DNA of 64,000 bases from GCA-2748575 sp965222725 (GTDB lineage: Bacteria; Pseudomonadota; Gammaproteobacteria; Pseudomonadales; Ketobacteraceae): positions 1 through 64,000 of the forward strand of contig OZ244969.1 in assembly GCA_965222725.1 (NCBI GenBank). Reading direction: 5' to 3'. The notes under the pieces are model-generated. The model was not told where the DNA came from, searched no databases, and worked only from the letters and a program-made list of their open reading frames with translations. Made by a program: the position numbers and the translations under genes. Shown piece by piece: positions 27,398 to 36,430 of this stretch. Numbering within the stretch: the first letter of the stretch is position 1; each line of letters starts with the position of its first letter.

Positions 27398-28096
27398 ATG
27401 AAAACAGGTTCTCCACAGGATAGATTAATACAACAAAGGAGGTTGCTGCTTGCAGCGATCAGCCTTGTTTTTTCAGGGCCGCTGGCTGCGAGTCTTCCCT
27501 CAAAGGTCGTTCCTGCAATCGCTTTCTCCAGCGCCATCGACAACGGAGAAATCGTTGATGACTCATGGACTGAAAACGATGACGGCAGCATCACGCTAGA
27601 ATACAAACACATCAAAAGCTATATTGAATATTATCAATACACCGCGTCGGTCGGCTCTGCCATGGATGCCAGTTCGGGTGCCAAAGATGAGCAGTGTCGA
27701 CTGGAACCCGGATACGCTTCCGACTTCAAGGACAACGCCCTCGACCCTGATAGCCTTGCCATATATTGTGTACCCACAAACCAAACATACTTTATTGCCA
27801 CAGCCCCGTATGCAGAAGTGGGGTCAGCGCAACCGATCGAATTAAGTGCGGGTGTATTGTTTGAGTACAATGGCATTTCGGACGATGTGGTCAATAAATG
27901 GGAACTCGGTGCACCCAGCGCTAGTTTCTGTGATGGCAGCACCGATGATTGCACCTTCTTTGTCAGCTCAGGCAGACTAGTCGGTATCAGCGCTTCCGTG
28001 ACAGACCGGTATGGTAGGGGAGTAGATTTCCTTAGCGGTGATATCGGACTTGCGAATGATTGCCTGGGCTTCTTCCTGGCCACTGTTTGCTGGTAG
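27398..28096 (+). CDS. Exported protein of unknown function
   Basis: 232 residues with an N-terminal basic and hydrophobic stretch (RRLLLAAISLVFSGPLAAS) resembling a signal peptide. The mature part has several cysteines (DEQCRLEPG, IYCVPTN, SFCDGSTDDCTF, NDCLGFFLATVCW), consistent with disulfides in the periplasm. No known domain was recognised. It lies 63 bp after the small secreted protein gene and may be co-transcribed with it. Confidence 0.65.
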   Translation: MKTGSPQDRLIQQRRLLLAAISLVFSGPLAASLPSKVVPAIAFSSAIDNGEIVDDSWTENDDGSITLEYKHIKSYIEYYQYTASVGSAMDASSGAKDEQCRLEPGYASDFKDNALDPDSLAIYCVPTNQTYFIATAPYAEVGSAQPIELSAGVLFEYNGISDDVVNKWELGAPSASFCDGSTDDCTFFVSSGRLVGISASVTDRYGRGVDFLSGDIGLANDCLGFFLATVCW

Positions 28097-28114
28097 TCAT
28101 TCAATCTTCCTCAA

Positions 28115-28159
28115 CAGCGGCAACGGAAGGAAAACATTCATTATCTCCCGTTGCTGCTG
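28115..28159 (+). repeat. Inverted repeat after the exported unknown
   Basis: CAGCGGCAACGG (28115-28126) and CCGTTGCTGCTG (28148-28159) form a 12-bp stem with one wobble pair and a 21-nt loop. No T-tract follows. It may be a weak terminator or an mRNA 3' stabiliser. The rest of the 215-bp gap to 28312 shows nothing else. Confidence 0.45.
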
Positions 28160-28311
28160 GTGACAAATTCACAAGAGCCAGATATAAAGCGTAAGCCAGT
28201 GTAGCCTCCAATAATACGCCGAGTATCATTAAACGCTACCACGCTGAATTGAATTCAAGTTAAAAAGCAGAGATTTACACTTCACTCTTTCTATCATGGA
28301 AGGGTGTAGAA

Positions 28312-29052
28312 ATGATTGAGGTCATATTAGTAATCTTTGCTATGTGTTTTGTATTGGAACGGGCGCTACCCGGTTGGCGATTACCCCGGATCCGGAGCTG
28401 GCCATGGAGGGTGCTCCTGATCAATGGAGTGCAATTACTGGTCGTTATTTTAGCTGGATTCACCTGGGAAAAGTGGCTTTCAGAGTGGTCATTACTGTCT
28501 CTTTCGACCCACCTATCGCCCTTGGCTGGCGGGGCCTTGGCCTACTTCATGGCTACATTCATTTTTTATTGGTGGCATCGCTGGCGTCATGAGTCTGATA
28601 TTCTATGGTTGCTCTTCCATCAAATTCACCACAGCCCTCGTAGGCTGGAAGTTATAACTTCATTTTACAAACACCCGGGTGAAATGGTAGTGAACTCTAT
28701 CATCGGGAGCTTGCTTGTCTATTCATTACTGGGACTATCCATAGAGGCAGGAGCCATATATACGTTCTTTACGGCCATTGGCGAATTCTTCTATCATACG
28801 AATGTACGGACTCCGAAGTGGGTGGGATATTTCTTTCAAAGGCCCGAAATGCATAGAATCCATCACCAATTCGGTCGTCATAAAAACAATTATGGCGATA
28901 TTGTATGGTGGGACATGCTATTTGGCACCTACGAAAACCCAAACACCTGGGACGGTAAATGTGGCTTTACTGCAGCACGCGAAGAACAGCTTGTGGATAT
29001 GTTACTTTACAAGGATGTCCATAAAACTCACGTGAACAAGGCCTCGAATTGA
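28312..29052 (+). CDS. Sterol desaturase / fatty acid hydroxylase family protein
   Basis: The 246-residue integral membrane di-iron oxygenase-type protein has about four membrane segments and the histidine boxes HRWRHE (near 90), HQIHHSPRR (near 104) and HRIHHQFGRH (near 182). Members hydroxylate or desaturate sterols, fatty acids, carotenoids or alkylglycerols; the substrate cannot be read from sequence. It is preceded by a 215-bp gap and followed at 64 bp by a secreted alpha/beta hydrolase gene. Confidence 0.87.
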   Translation: MIEVILVIFAMCFVLERALPGWRLPRIRSWPWRVLLINGVQLLVVILAGFTWEKWLSEWSLLSLSTHLSPLAGGALAYFMATFIFYWWHRWRHESDILWLLFHQIHHSPRRLEVITSFYKHPGEMVVNSIIGSLLVYSLLGLSIEAGAIYTFFTAIGEFFYHTNVRTPKWVGYFFQRPEMHRIHHQFGRHKNNYGDIVWWDMLFGTYENPNTWDGKCGFTAAREEQLVDMLLYKDVHKTHVNKASN

Positions 29053-29116
29053 GACCTGACACCGCAGTGGATGTTCTCCCATAATGCTATTACAGAAACA
29101 ACCTCAAGGTTACTGA

Positions 29117-30094
29117 ATGAAGTTAAGTATTCTATCTTTAGCACTACTTATTTTTGCGTTCAATGCGAATGCCAATAATGCAACTACCCATACCACCAAT
29201 AGGGATGATGGCTCGAAGATAGTTTACTATCTCCTTAGCCAATCTCAGAAAAAACCCAGTGACACACTGTTATTGATTCTTCAGGGCTCTGACTGCAACA
29301 GCGTATTGAACAACGAATCAATATTTACAGATTACATGAACGTTTGGCCTGGCGCCGACATTCTTATTATTGAAAAATATGGTATAGACAATGGATTAAG
29401 CTACAGCACAGATGCCGAACGTAATGACTGCCCTGCCCAATATATCCAAAACGATAGTCCGGAGCAGCGGGCAGCTGATGTTGCAACAGTTCTGAGGCTC
29501 CTAAAAATGAGGAATGATTACCCTGAGATTATTGTGCTTGGAGGCAGCGAGGGAGCCGTTGTAGCAAATCTGGTTTCAGCAAGGGTGAACGATATTAGTG
29601 CCACTGTTTCATTTAATGGCGGAGGGCGTAAGTTCATTGATGATGTGATACACAGCATCAGAGCGGGCTCTGCCAGCAAAGGTGAGGCTGAGGAAAGCGT
29701 TAATTCCTTCGAAGGGTTTTCAAATCATATCCTTAACGGTGGCCCATCTGAATTGCAAGTCAGTGGCCATGGTTACCGGTGGTGGTTTGAAATGCTGTCC
29801 ATTGATCAGCTTGAAACCCTTAAAAAAGTGAACTCGCCTTTGCTCATCATTCAAGGAGGCAGGGATTTATCAGTTTCACCCCAAAAAGCTGATGAGATGA
29901 TCCTGGCCTTGGAAGAATCCGGAAAGTACAATATTGAATCTCTGAAATACCAAGAGCTAGATCATCAGTTCAACAGCACTGATGGGACTAACAAGCGCAA
30001 AAGAGTCATAGCCGACATTAATGCATGGTTAAAGTCAAAGCTTGGAAAGTCTGATAAATCACCCCTATCAACCGTTGGAAGCCTGGCTGATTGA
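29117..30094 (+). CDS. Exported alpha/beta-hydrolase family protein
   Basis: 325 residues with a signal peptide (MKLSILSLALLIFAFNANA). The nucleophile elbow is GGSEGAVVA. A late acidic residue in IIQGGRDLSVSP and a histidine in LDHQFNS complete a plausible Ser-Asp-His triad. It is an esterase or peptidase-like enzyme of unknown substrate, acting in the periplasm or outside. It is convergent with the lipoprotein gene at 30162, with a shared terminator between. Confidence 0.8.
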   Translation: MKLSILSLALLIFAFNANANNATTHTTNRDDGSKIVYYLLSQSQKKPSDTLLLILQGSDCNSVLNNESIFTDYMNVWPGADILIIEKYGIDNGLSYSTDAERNDCPAQYIQNDSPEQRAADVATVLRLLKMRNDYPEIIVLGGSEGAVVANLVSARVNDISATVSFNGGGRKFIDDVIHSIRAGSASKGEAEESVNSFEGFSNHILNGGPSELQVSGHGYRWWFEMLSIDQLETLKKVNSPLLIIQGGRDLSVSPQKADEMILALEESGKYNIESLKYQELDHQFNSTDGTNKRKRVIADINAWLKSKLGKSDKSPLSTVGSLAD

Positions 30095-30128
30095 GGTCCT
30101 TACGGGATAGAGGATCATTGACTGAACC

Positions 30129-30156
30129 AAAGCGCCCGGTAAAAACCGGGCGCTTT
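30129..30156. terminator. Bidirectional terminator
   Basis: A perfect 12-bp stem, AAAGCGCCCGGT with ACCGGGCGCTTT, around an AAAA loop. It is flanked by T-rich sequence in the rightward sense and lies between two convergent genes. Confidence 0.85.
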
Positions 30157-30161
30157 TCGTT

Positions 30162-31910
30162 TTATTGATAAGAACGTATATAGATCGCGGCATTGCCGGG
30201 GGCTTCCTGCCCAATACTCAGATCAATATATTGATCCAGCGTTGGCAAGCTATTCAAGGTTTGGTTATTAAACCCCAGCGCAGCAAAATCATCATTAACG
30301 AGTGAGTACTGCCCATCAAAGGTAGCGATTCCTCGGGTGACATCACCCGCATTGGTATTCAGGATGGCGCGGCTTCCACTGGCATTAAACTCATGAACCC
30401 TTGAGTAAAAATCGGTAATAACGGGTTGTTCGAAATCATCGGTGGTATCCATATACTCGGCTTTCAATACATGAGAGGCCACCAGCAGCGTGGAGCTTTC
30501 CATTAGGCTGACACCCGCAAGCTGATGGGTTGCAAGGATCTGGCTATTTTCTGTTTTCTCGGGCGATGTTCTGATCACCTCTCGCCACTCGACATCGTCG
30601 TTGGACGACAGTTTATGCACATGGATATTCTTCATAAATCGCGGGTGGTTTGCGGGAAAATAACCATCTGGCTTTCTAAAAAAGGTGATTCTGGCTAAAT
30701 TGCTAGTGACATAATAGCCGCTATCGGCCATTGAAATTTCCATACCAGTGGATCGAATATCGAAGAATTCAGGGATATCGGACGCTTCAACCTGATCAAT
30801 CATAAGCTCAGCCTGGCGCTGTATTTTGCTTTCGGATAAAGCCGGCTTCAGTGTGATTCGCTTCAAATGCTGCCCAGTCCCATCAAAACGATCGATGTTA
30901 TCGAGCCCGTTAAAATGCTGTGTCGCGCAAAAGAAGAAATAGCGCCCTTCAGAGCTGGCTACAAGCCATTCACCGTTGTCATAGGCTACATCATGAGCAG
31001 TGACGTTGGCGCCTATGATACCACCACCTGAACAGGCGGGCTGGTAGGCACTTCCTGTATTTTGATCGCTTTGCTGGTCACTGTATTGCCAATTGATGGC
31101 GCCATTGAAGCTGAATTCCGTTGCACTGGGGATTTCTGCGGAATTCTTGTTGTAGGCTAACAGCAGGCTACTGTCGCCCACACCTATCGCACTACCGGTT
31201 CCCTGGGTTTCGTAAAGCCATGTCTGATTACCGGAGGAATCATAACTGGCGAGGAGCACGTTAATATCCGAGTCGGTTCCGAATGTACGTTCCATCAATA
31301 CAACCACCTGGCCATCAGGCAATGTGGCCAGTTCTTTCGGATTTTCTCTACCATCGGTCACTTCTACAGCTTTCTGCCATAGCAGCTCGCCCGTACTGCT
31401 GAGTTTGTATAATGCAACGTCCCAATCGATATCACTACGCTGATAATAGCCGGTTTTATCGTTATAGGTGCTGCCCAGCACATGAGCCAACGCATAAATA
31501 GCATCCGCTGCGACCACAATATCCACAACTTCTTCGCCACCATTATAATCTTTGGCATAGTTGAGAAAGCTGGGGTCGTATTGGCCAACCAGATTTCGCT
31601 TATGATCACGCTCATGACTTGTTGGGAGTATGGCTTCCCATTTCAGCAAGCCTGTTTCATCATACATCGCAATGTAAGGGTCAAAACCGATAATGGAATC
31701 ACCAGTGGAGTTGCTCGCACTATAGGTTTGCCTGGCACCCGATATGATGCGGTTGCCCTGATTGTCGATCGCGATATCAGTTGCGTATTGGGCCTGACTG
31801 GAGGGGTGCGTGTTGATTGATTCCCAGAGCAACCTGGCGCCTCCGCCACAGGCGGTTACCGCCAGCGCAAAGGCAAATGTAGTCGTAATGTTTCTTTTTG
31901 AATTATTCAT
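30162..31910 (-). CDS. Large lipoprotein, probable beta-propeller
   Basis: 582 residues with a lipoprotein signal (ALAVTAC-GGG). The mature protein has recurring segments of the type DIAIDNQGNRIISG, YKLSSTGELLWQKAV, ATLPDGQVVVL and SYDSSGNQTWLYE. These are typical of beta-propeller blades and of delta-60-repeat or PQQ-like proteins. It is probably anchored to the outer membrane; no function is known. It has no operon partner. Confidence 0.75.
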   Translation of the reverse strand: MNNSKRNITTTFAFALAVTACGGGARLLWESINTHPSSQAQYATDIAIDNQGNRIISGARQTYSASNSTGDSIIGFDPYIAMYDETGLLKWEAILPTSHERDHKRNLVGQYDPSFLNYAKDYNGGEEVVDIVVAADAIYALAHVLGSTYNDKTGYYQRSDIDWDVALYKLSSTGELLWQKAVEVTDGRENPKELATLPDGQVVVLMERTFGTDSDINVLLASYDSSGNQTWLYETQGTGSAIGVGDSSLLLAYNKNSAEIPSATEFSFNGAINWQYSDQQSDQNTGSAYQPACSGGGIIGANVTAHDVAYDNGEWLVASSEGRYFFFCATQHFNGLDNIDRFDGTGQHLKRITLKPALSESKIQRQAELMIDQVEASDIPEFFDIRSTGMEISMADSGYYVTSNLARITFFRKPDGYFPANHPRFMKNIHVHKLSSNDDVEWREVIRTSPEKTENSQILATHQLAGVSLMESSTLLVASHVLKAEYMDTTDDFEQPVITDFYSRVHEFNASGSRAILNTNAGDVTRGIATFDGQYSLVNDDFAALGFNNQTLNSLPTLDQYIDLSIGQEAPGNAAIYIRSYQ

Positions 31911-32115
31911 GAGTTCCTTCTCTTTATATAATTATCAGCATGAGTGGTTAGGGTGGTGCATATGGAATACATAGCTTTTGAAGCTGCTGGAAACGCTATC
32001 ATTTTTCTGCGTGCGGTTATGTAATCTATCTCTCAAATAAAAATACACTGAAGAATACGATAAAGATACAAAGTACGGCAGAATAGCGCTATTACAACCT
32101 GAGGATACAAAAACA

Positions 32116-32472
32116 ATGAAGACCACACATTTTGAAGGTAGCTGTCAGTGCGGTGCAGTGGCCTATGAGGTAGACGTAGATCTCGAAAATACCATTACGT
32201 GTAACTGTTCAAGATGCCAGCGAATGGGATTTGTACTGGCATTTACATCAACGGACAGTTTCCAGCTAAAGTCTGGAGAGGATCATCTTACGGAGTACCT
32301 TTTTAACAATAAGGTTATCCGTCATCTTTTCTGTAATGTCTGCGGCGTCGAGAGTTTCGCCTACGGAAAAATGCCTGATGGATCTCCAACCGTGGCTATA
32401 AACGTTAATTGCCTTTCCGGGGTAGATCCCAGAGCGCTGCAAAGCCAGCATGTCGATGGCAAGAGCTTTTAG
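32116..32472 (+). CDS. GFA (CENP-V/GFA domain) family zinc protein
   Basis: 118 residues with the zinc-binding cysteine motifs of the GFA family: CQCGAVAYEV near the N-terminus, CNCSRCQRMG near residue 35 and CNVCGVESF near 75. The family was named for glutathione-dependent formaldehyde activation, but most members are uncharacterised. It is monocistronic and followed by the toxin-antitoxin operon. Confidence 0.85.
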   Translation: MKTTHFEGSCQCGAVAYEVDVDLENTITCNCSRCQRMGFVLAFTSTDSFQLKSGEDHLTEYLFNNKVIRHLFCNVCGVESFAYGKMPDGSPTVAINVNCLSGVDPRALQSQHVDGKSF

Positions 32473-32519
32473 GGCCCAGCCATTATAAAGCCTAAAGATC
32501 TTGCCACGCCCCAAAGCCC

Positions 32520-32536
32520 GTATTACAGTGTAATAC
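32520..32536. promoter_or_regulatory. Palindromic operator of the toxin-antitoxin pair
   Basis: GTATTAC-AGT-GTAATAC is a perfect 7+7 dyad about 25 bp upstream of the antitoxin ATG. This is the expected place for autoregulation by a ribbon-helix-helix antitoxin or the antitoxin-toxin complex. Confidence 0.65.
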
Positions 32537-32561
32537 ATTGTAGCTTACCTAGGTGTTTTCA

Positions 32562-32828
32562 ATGACAGTCACAAGCATTCGCCTGCAAGACGATCTGGAA
32601 AAGTCCCTATCCGAATTAGCGAAAAAGACCGACAGAAGCAAGAATTGGCTTATTAATCAAGCAATTAGAGAGTACCTGGAGGCGCAAGCCCTGGAAGAAA
32701 ATCGCTGGTTGGAAACGCTCCCGGCTCTTGAGTCGGTAAAATCCGGGAAAAGCATACCAGCCGAACAAGTCGAAGAGTGGCTGTCTTCCTGGGGTAAGGA
32801 TGACGAGAGAGATGCGCCTGGACAATGA
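32562..32828 (+). CDS. Ribbon-helix-helix antitoxin (CopG/ParD-like)
   Basis: 88 residues from ATG 32562 (a GTG at 32553 is an alternative start). The N-terminus TSIRLQDDLEKSLSELAKKTDRSKNWLINQAIREYL, shown here only by its first and last parts, is a CopG-type DNA-binding domain. The C-terminal tail would bind and neutralise the toxin. It overlaps the toxin start by 4 bp. Confidence 0.88.
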   Translation: MTVTSIRLQDDLEKSLSELAKKTDRSKNWLINQAIREYLEAQALEENRWLETLPALESVKSGKSIPAEQVEEWLSSWGKDDERDAPGQ

Positions 32829-33112
32829 AACTTCTTTATACGCCGGAAGCGATAGATGATTTAAGAAGATTAAGGGAATTCATTGCAATAAATAACCCTG
32901 AGGCTGCTGAACGAATCGGGGCTGATTTGGTTCAGGGCATAACGAAGCTGACTCATTTGCCATACCTGGGCCGCAAGGTTAGCAAAGCGCCAAACCCTGA
33001 TATGGTCAGGGACCTATCGGTTGGCATGTACATAGTGCGTTATCTCGCTCTGGAAAATGAACTGCATGTTTTGCGGGTATGGCACAAAAGAGAAGACTGG
33101 TCGAACGCGTAA
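32825..33112 (+). CDS. RelE/ParE-family toxin
   Basis: 95 residues with the ParE/RelE pattern: LLYTPEAIDDLRRLREFI at the N-terminus, a central LPYLGRKV, then DLSVGMYIVRYLA and VLRVWHKRE at the end. Such toxins are gyrase poisons (ParE) or ribosome-dependent RNases (RelE); the motif is closer to ParE but the target cannot be decided. The ATGA overlap with the antitoxin indicates translational coupling. Confidence 0.88.
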   Translation: MKLLYTPEAIDDLRRLREFIAINNPEAAERIGADLVQGITKLTHLPYLGRKVSKAPNPDMVRDLSVGMYIVRYLALENELHVLRVWHKREDWSNA

Positions 33113-33137
33113 CAAACCGCTTCCGAAAGAACCCTGA

Positions 33138-33767
33138 ATGCCTGAACATTCCATACTGACATTTATTATCGCCTCTGCCCTGCTTAGCCTGGCACCCGGG
33201 CCGGACAACATCTTTGTGCTGATGCAATCTGCCATGCACGGCAAAAGGTCCGGCATTTACGTGGTGCTTGGTTTGTGCTCGGGGCTGATCGTTCACACTA
33301 CTGCTGTAGCGCTTGGCGTGGCGGCTATCTTCCAAACATCGGCGATCGCTTTTACGGTGTTAAAGTTATTGGGAGCGGTTTATCTGGGCTATCTGGCCTG
33401 GCAGGCATTTCGCGCACCTGTCAGTGATCTGCACGCAGGCAATGGCAAGCTAACGTCCGCAGCTGCACTTTATCGCCGCGGCATTATCATGAACATCACC
33501 AATCCCAAGGTAACGATATTTTTTCTCGCATTTTTGCCGCAGTTTACATCGCCGGAACAGGGCGCCGTCGCGCCTCAGATATTTATTCTGGGCGGGGTTT
33601 TCATGCTGGTTGCTCTGGTAATTTTCAGTGGCATTGCCATGGCCGCTGGCACCTTGGGTGCCTGGCTTCAGCGAACGCCCAGGGCGCAGCTTTACTTGAA
33701 CCGGTTGGCGGGCACTGTATTCGCCGGGCTGGCATTGAAACTGGTACTGACTACTCAGCATGCATGA
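33138..33767 (+). CDS. LysE/RhtB-family amino acid exporter
   Basis: 209 residues with six predicted membrane segments and the family N-terminal signature LSLAPGPDNIFVLMQSAMHGKRSGI, shown here by its start, plus GAVYLGYLAWQAFRAP and NITNPKVTIFFLAFLPQF. It should export an amino acid or a derivative across the inner membrane. It begins 25 bp after the toxin gene but is probably unrelated in function. Confidence 0.92.
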   Translation: MPEHSILTFIIASALLSLAPGPDNIFVLMQSAMHGKRSGIYVVLGLCSGLIVHTTAVALGVAAIFQTSAIAFTVLKLLGAVYLGYLAWQAFRAPVSDLHAGNGKLTSAAALYRRGIIMNITNPKVTIFFLAFLPQFTSPEQGAVAPQIFILGGVFMLVALVIFSGIAMAAGTLGAWLQRTPRAQLYLNRLAGTVFAGLALKLVLTTQHA

Positions 33768-33948
33768 TCAACACGCCGTGACCAGATAGTTACAGAAGTG
33801 AATAGAAATTATACTTGATCCTTTTTATACCCTTTCGTCATAATCGGGTCACAGGCTACTGGTACTAAAGTACACCTAATAACAAGACATCAGGCAGCCG
33901 TTGCTTGTTCGTCGTGTAAATTCATTCTCTGCCCCGAATGACGATATT

Positions 33949-36180
33949 ATGTTTAAAGCAATAAAAACAATAAGTTATATCACTCTGATTCTATTCACGC
34001 TAGGTGCTGCTCAGGCCAACGCAGCAACACAATTCCCCCGTGTAATGTGGGATGCCAACCCGGCCCACGAGGCGGTTATTGGCTTTTCGGCCCGCGGTAT
34101 CAGCCTGGATCAATATATTCTGTACGGGCTGAGCACCGACGAAACCAATTGGTCACGGGTGGAACCCAGCCAGCAGATAGACTTTGTCACCCTGCTCGGT
34201 TACATCCGCAACTACTTTGTTCGTTTAAACGGTTTGCCGGCAAACAGCGACGTATTCTTCCGGATTTGCGATCAGGATGGTTGCGGCGATCGTCTGTATT
34301 TTCGTACCGCACCTGCCGCAACCGACAATGAATCGCCCTTTGTGGTGGTTGCCGGTGGCGATACCCGCAGCGGCTGGACCAACCGCCGAAAAGGCAATGC
34401 ATTGATTGCCAAGATACGGCCCCTGTTTGTAATGCACGGTGGTGACTTTACCAACCTGAACACCTCCGCCGAGATCAGCGGCTTTTTGCAGGATTGGGAA
34501 CTGAGCTTTAGTAACGACACCATTGATGGCCAGGATTACAAGCGGATCTATCCGCTGGTGCCTACCCACGGCAACCACGAAGACGGTGACTACCGCACGC
34601 TTTGTAAAGTATTCGGTGTCGATTACAACAATGATGGCAACTGCAGCGACATGGATACCTTTGGCGCCTTTAACGTTTCCAGCCTGCTGCGGGTTTACAC
34701 CCTTAACAGCCAGTTCAAAAACAGCGGCTATGCGGCTAAAGCCGAAGCCATGAATCAATGGCTGTATCAGGACCTGGCCGCCAACTATGAATCCGTTACC
34801 TGGCGGATTGCCCAGTATCACAAGCCCATGTTCCCGCATTACAGCGGCAAATCTACCAACACCGAATTGTTCAACTGGTGGGCGCAGGCTTTTTACGATT
34901 ACCGCATGAATCTGGTGGTGGAATCCGACACGCACATCAACAAGCTGACCCAGGCGATCGTTCCCGCTGGTGAGGACTTTGCCACCAGCGATGCCGGTAC
35001 CGTGTATGTTGGCGAAGGCAGCTGGGGTGCACCGGCACGCTCTGCCAATGCGCCAAAATCCTGGACCATTGATCTGGCCAGTATTCAGCAGTTCAAAGTG
35101 ATTCAGGTTACTCCGGAAAAAATGGTCATGCGCACCGCACAGTTCGATGAAACCGCCCAGGCCCTGACCCGCGAGCAACGCAATGCCGATCCGTTGGCGC
35201 TGCCCGATGGCATTAACTGGTGGGTGGCAAATCCTATTGGTGACACGGTCAACCTGATACAGAATGAAAACGGCCTGAGTGTGATTGAGAACTTTATTGT
35301 GGGTGATGGCCAGCAAATTTCCCTGGCGGCCACAGACGACACCTTTATCTCGTCCAAAAAAGCCGATGACAACCTGAATGGCGCCAGCGAAGGTTTGCTT
35401 GTCGACAGCTACGATGCCGACTACGGCGAAATGATTACCCTGCTGAAGTTTGATATTGATAGCCTGCCCAGCTGCATTGAGCCCACCGCAGCAACACTGA
35501 GCCTGGACGTGACCAATGACTCCCCGGCGACTTTCCATATTTACAGCGCCAGCCAGAGCTGGCAGGAAGGCACCGCCACCTGGAATTCGGTAAACGGCAC
35601 GGCCATTAAGGGCGATTTCCTGGCAGAGATCAGACCCGGTGATACCGGAGAGATAACGGTTAACCTGACGAACTCCGGCATTCTCGACAGCTGGCAGAGC
35701 GCGGGTAATTTTGGCCTGGCAATTGCCAGCACCGGCGGCTGCAGTGGCCTGCTGTGTAACGGCTTTGATATGCACTCCAAAGAAACCGGTAACAGCCCGG
35801 TGCTGAAAGTGAGCTACAACCAGCAACAGAACTGCCCTACCGAAGGCACGGTGGAAGCCGCACCCGGCGCATTGAGCAACAGGGCGTTTAACAGCAACGA
35901 TGGCGAAAAAACCGTGTTCCGTTTCACACTGGCCAGCACCCTGGCGGATGCCCAATTGCACGGCCTGACCATTGATTCGGAAGGCGAGCTGGATGAAACC
36001 ACTGACATCAGCCTGGTTCGACTTTACCAGGATCTGAATAACGACGGCATTCCCGAAGCCTCGGAAATGGTTGGCCTTAAAAACTACACCACGATCAACG
36101 GGGAAGTCACTTTTGAGTTCGCCGAGCCTTTAACCCTGACTCAGGGCAGCAATGGCTTTATTGTGACTTACGAATTTTAA
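33949..36180 (+). CDS. Exported metallophosphoesterase with DNRLRE domain
   Basis: The start is ATG 33949, which begins directly with a signal peptide (ITLILFTLGAAQANA); the frame is open upstream to 33901. The mature protein has an N-terminal purple-acid-phosphatase-like Fn3 domain, then a calcineurin-like phosphoesterase domain (VVAGGDTRSGW, VMHGGDFTN, PTHGNHEDG, QYHKPMF, ESDTHINK). A DNRLRE domain with its usual ATDDTFIS and WNSVNGT segments follows, then a C-terminal beta domain with DLNNDGIPEASE, a calcium-loop-like motif. It is a secreted phosphatase or nuclease-type enzyme with adhesion modules. It starts a four-gene group with short gaps. Confidence 0.85.
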   Translation: MFKAIKTISYITLILFTLGAAQANAATQFPRVMWDANPAHEAVIGFSARGISLDQYILYGLSTDETNWSRVEPSQQIDFVTLLGYIRNYFVRLNGLPANSDVFFRICDQDGCGDRLYFRTAPAATDNESPFVVVAGGDTRSGWTNRRKGNALIAKIRPLFVMHGGDFTNLNTSAEISGFLQDWELSFSNDTIDGQDYKRIYPLVPTHGNHEDGDYRTLCKVFGVDYNNDGNCSDMDTFGAFNVSSLLRVYTLNSQFKNSGYAAKAEAMNQWLYQDLAANYESVTWRIAQYHKPMFPHYSGKSTNTELFNWWAQAFYDYRMNLVVESDTHINKLTQAIVPAGEDFATSDAGTVYVGEGSWGAPARSANAPKSWTIDLASIQQFKVIQVTPEKMVMRTAQFDETAQALTREQRNADPLALPDGINWWVANPIGDTVNLIQNENGLSVIENFIVGDGQQISLAATDDTFISSKKADDNLNGASEGLLVDSYDADYGEMITLLKFDIDSLPSCIEPTAATLSLDVTNDSPATFHIYSASQSWQEGTATWNSVNGTAIKGDFLAEIRPGDTGEITVNLTNSGILDSWQSAGNFGLAIASTGGCSGLLCNGFDMHSKETGNSPVLKVSYNQQQNCPTEGTVEAAPGALSNRAFNSNDGEKTVFRFTLASTLADAQLHGLTIDSEGELDETTDISLVRLYQDLNNDGIPEASEMVGLKNYTTINGEVTFEFAEPLTLTQGSNGFIVTYEF

Positions 36181-36198
36181 AAGCGGGAGAGCAACCAC

Positions 36199-36414
36199 AT
36201 GAAACGTTCACAGAACCTGATGAAGCTGCTGGCCCTGTTATCCGTACTGGGCTTTTTGACAGCCTGTGTTGGCGAAGAGCCTGCCACCAAGTCTTTCTCA
36301 GTCACACTGAAAGACGTCAATGTAAAACGATTGAGCAGTGGCGAAACGGTTGAAGTGGATACCGCAGGAGTAACCAGCGGCCCACTGACGCTCAGCGTTA
36401 TTACGGAGCAGTAA
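36199..36414 (+). CDS. Small lipoprotein
   Basis: 71 residues with a lipoprotein signal (LLSVLGFLTAC-VGEE); the mature part is about 46 residues, beta-rich, with no cysteine beyond the lipidated one. It lies 18 bp after the metallophosphoesterase gene and 16 bp before the cytochrome gene, so it is co-transcribed. A good RBS (GGGAG) precedes the ATG. Function unknown. Confidence 0.72.
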   Translation: MKRSQNLMKLLALLSVLGFLTACVGEEPATKSFSVTLKDVNVKRLSSGETVEVDTAGVTSGPLTLSVITEQ

Positions 36415-36430
36415 AAGCCACCAGCTTTCT

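Noticed and set aside
34225..35961. 578-codon open frame on the minus strand
   Set aside because: It is an antisense shadow of the metallophosphoesterase gene, which has a signal peptide and clear domains; the shadow translation shows no family motif.
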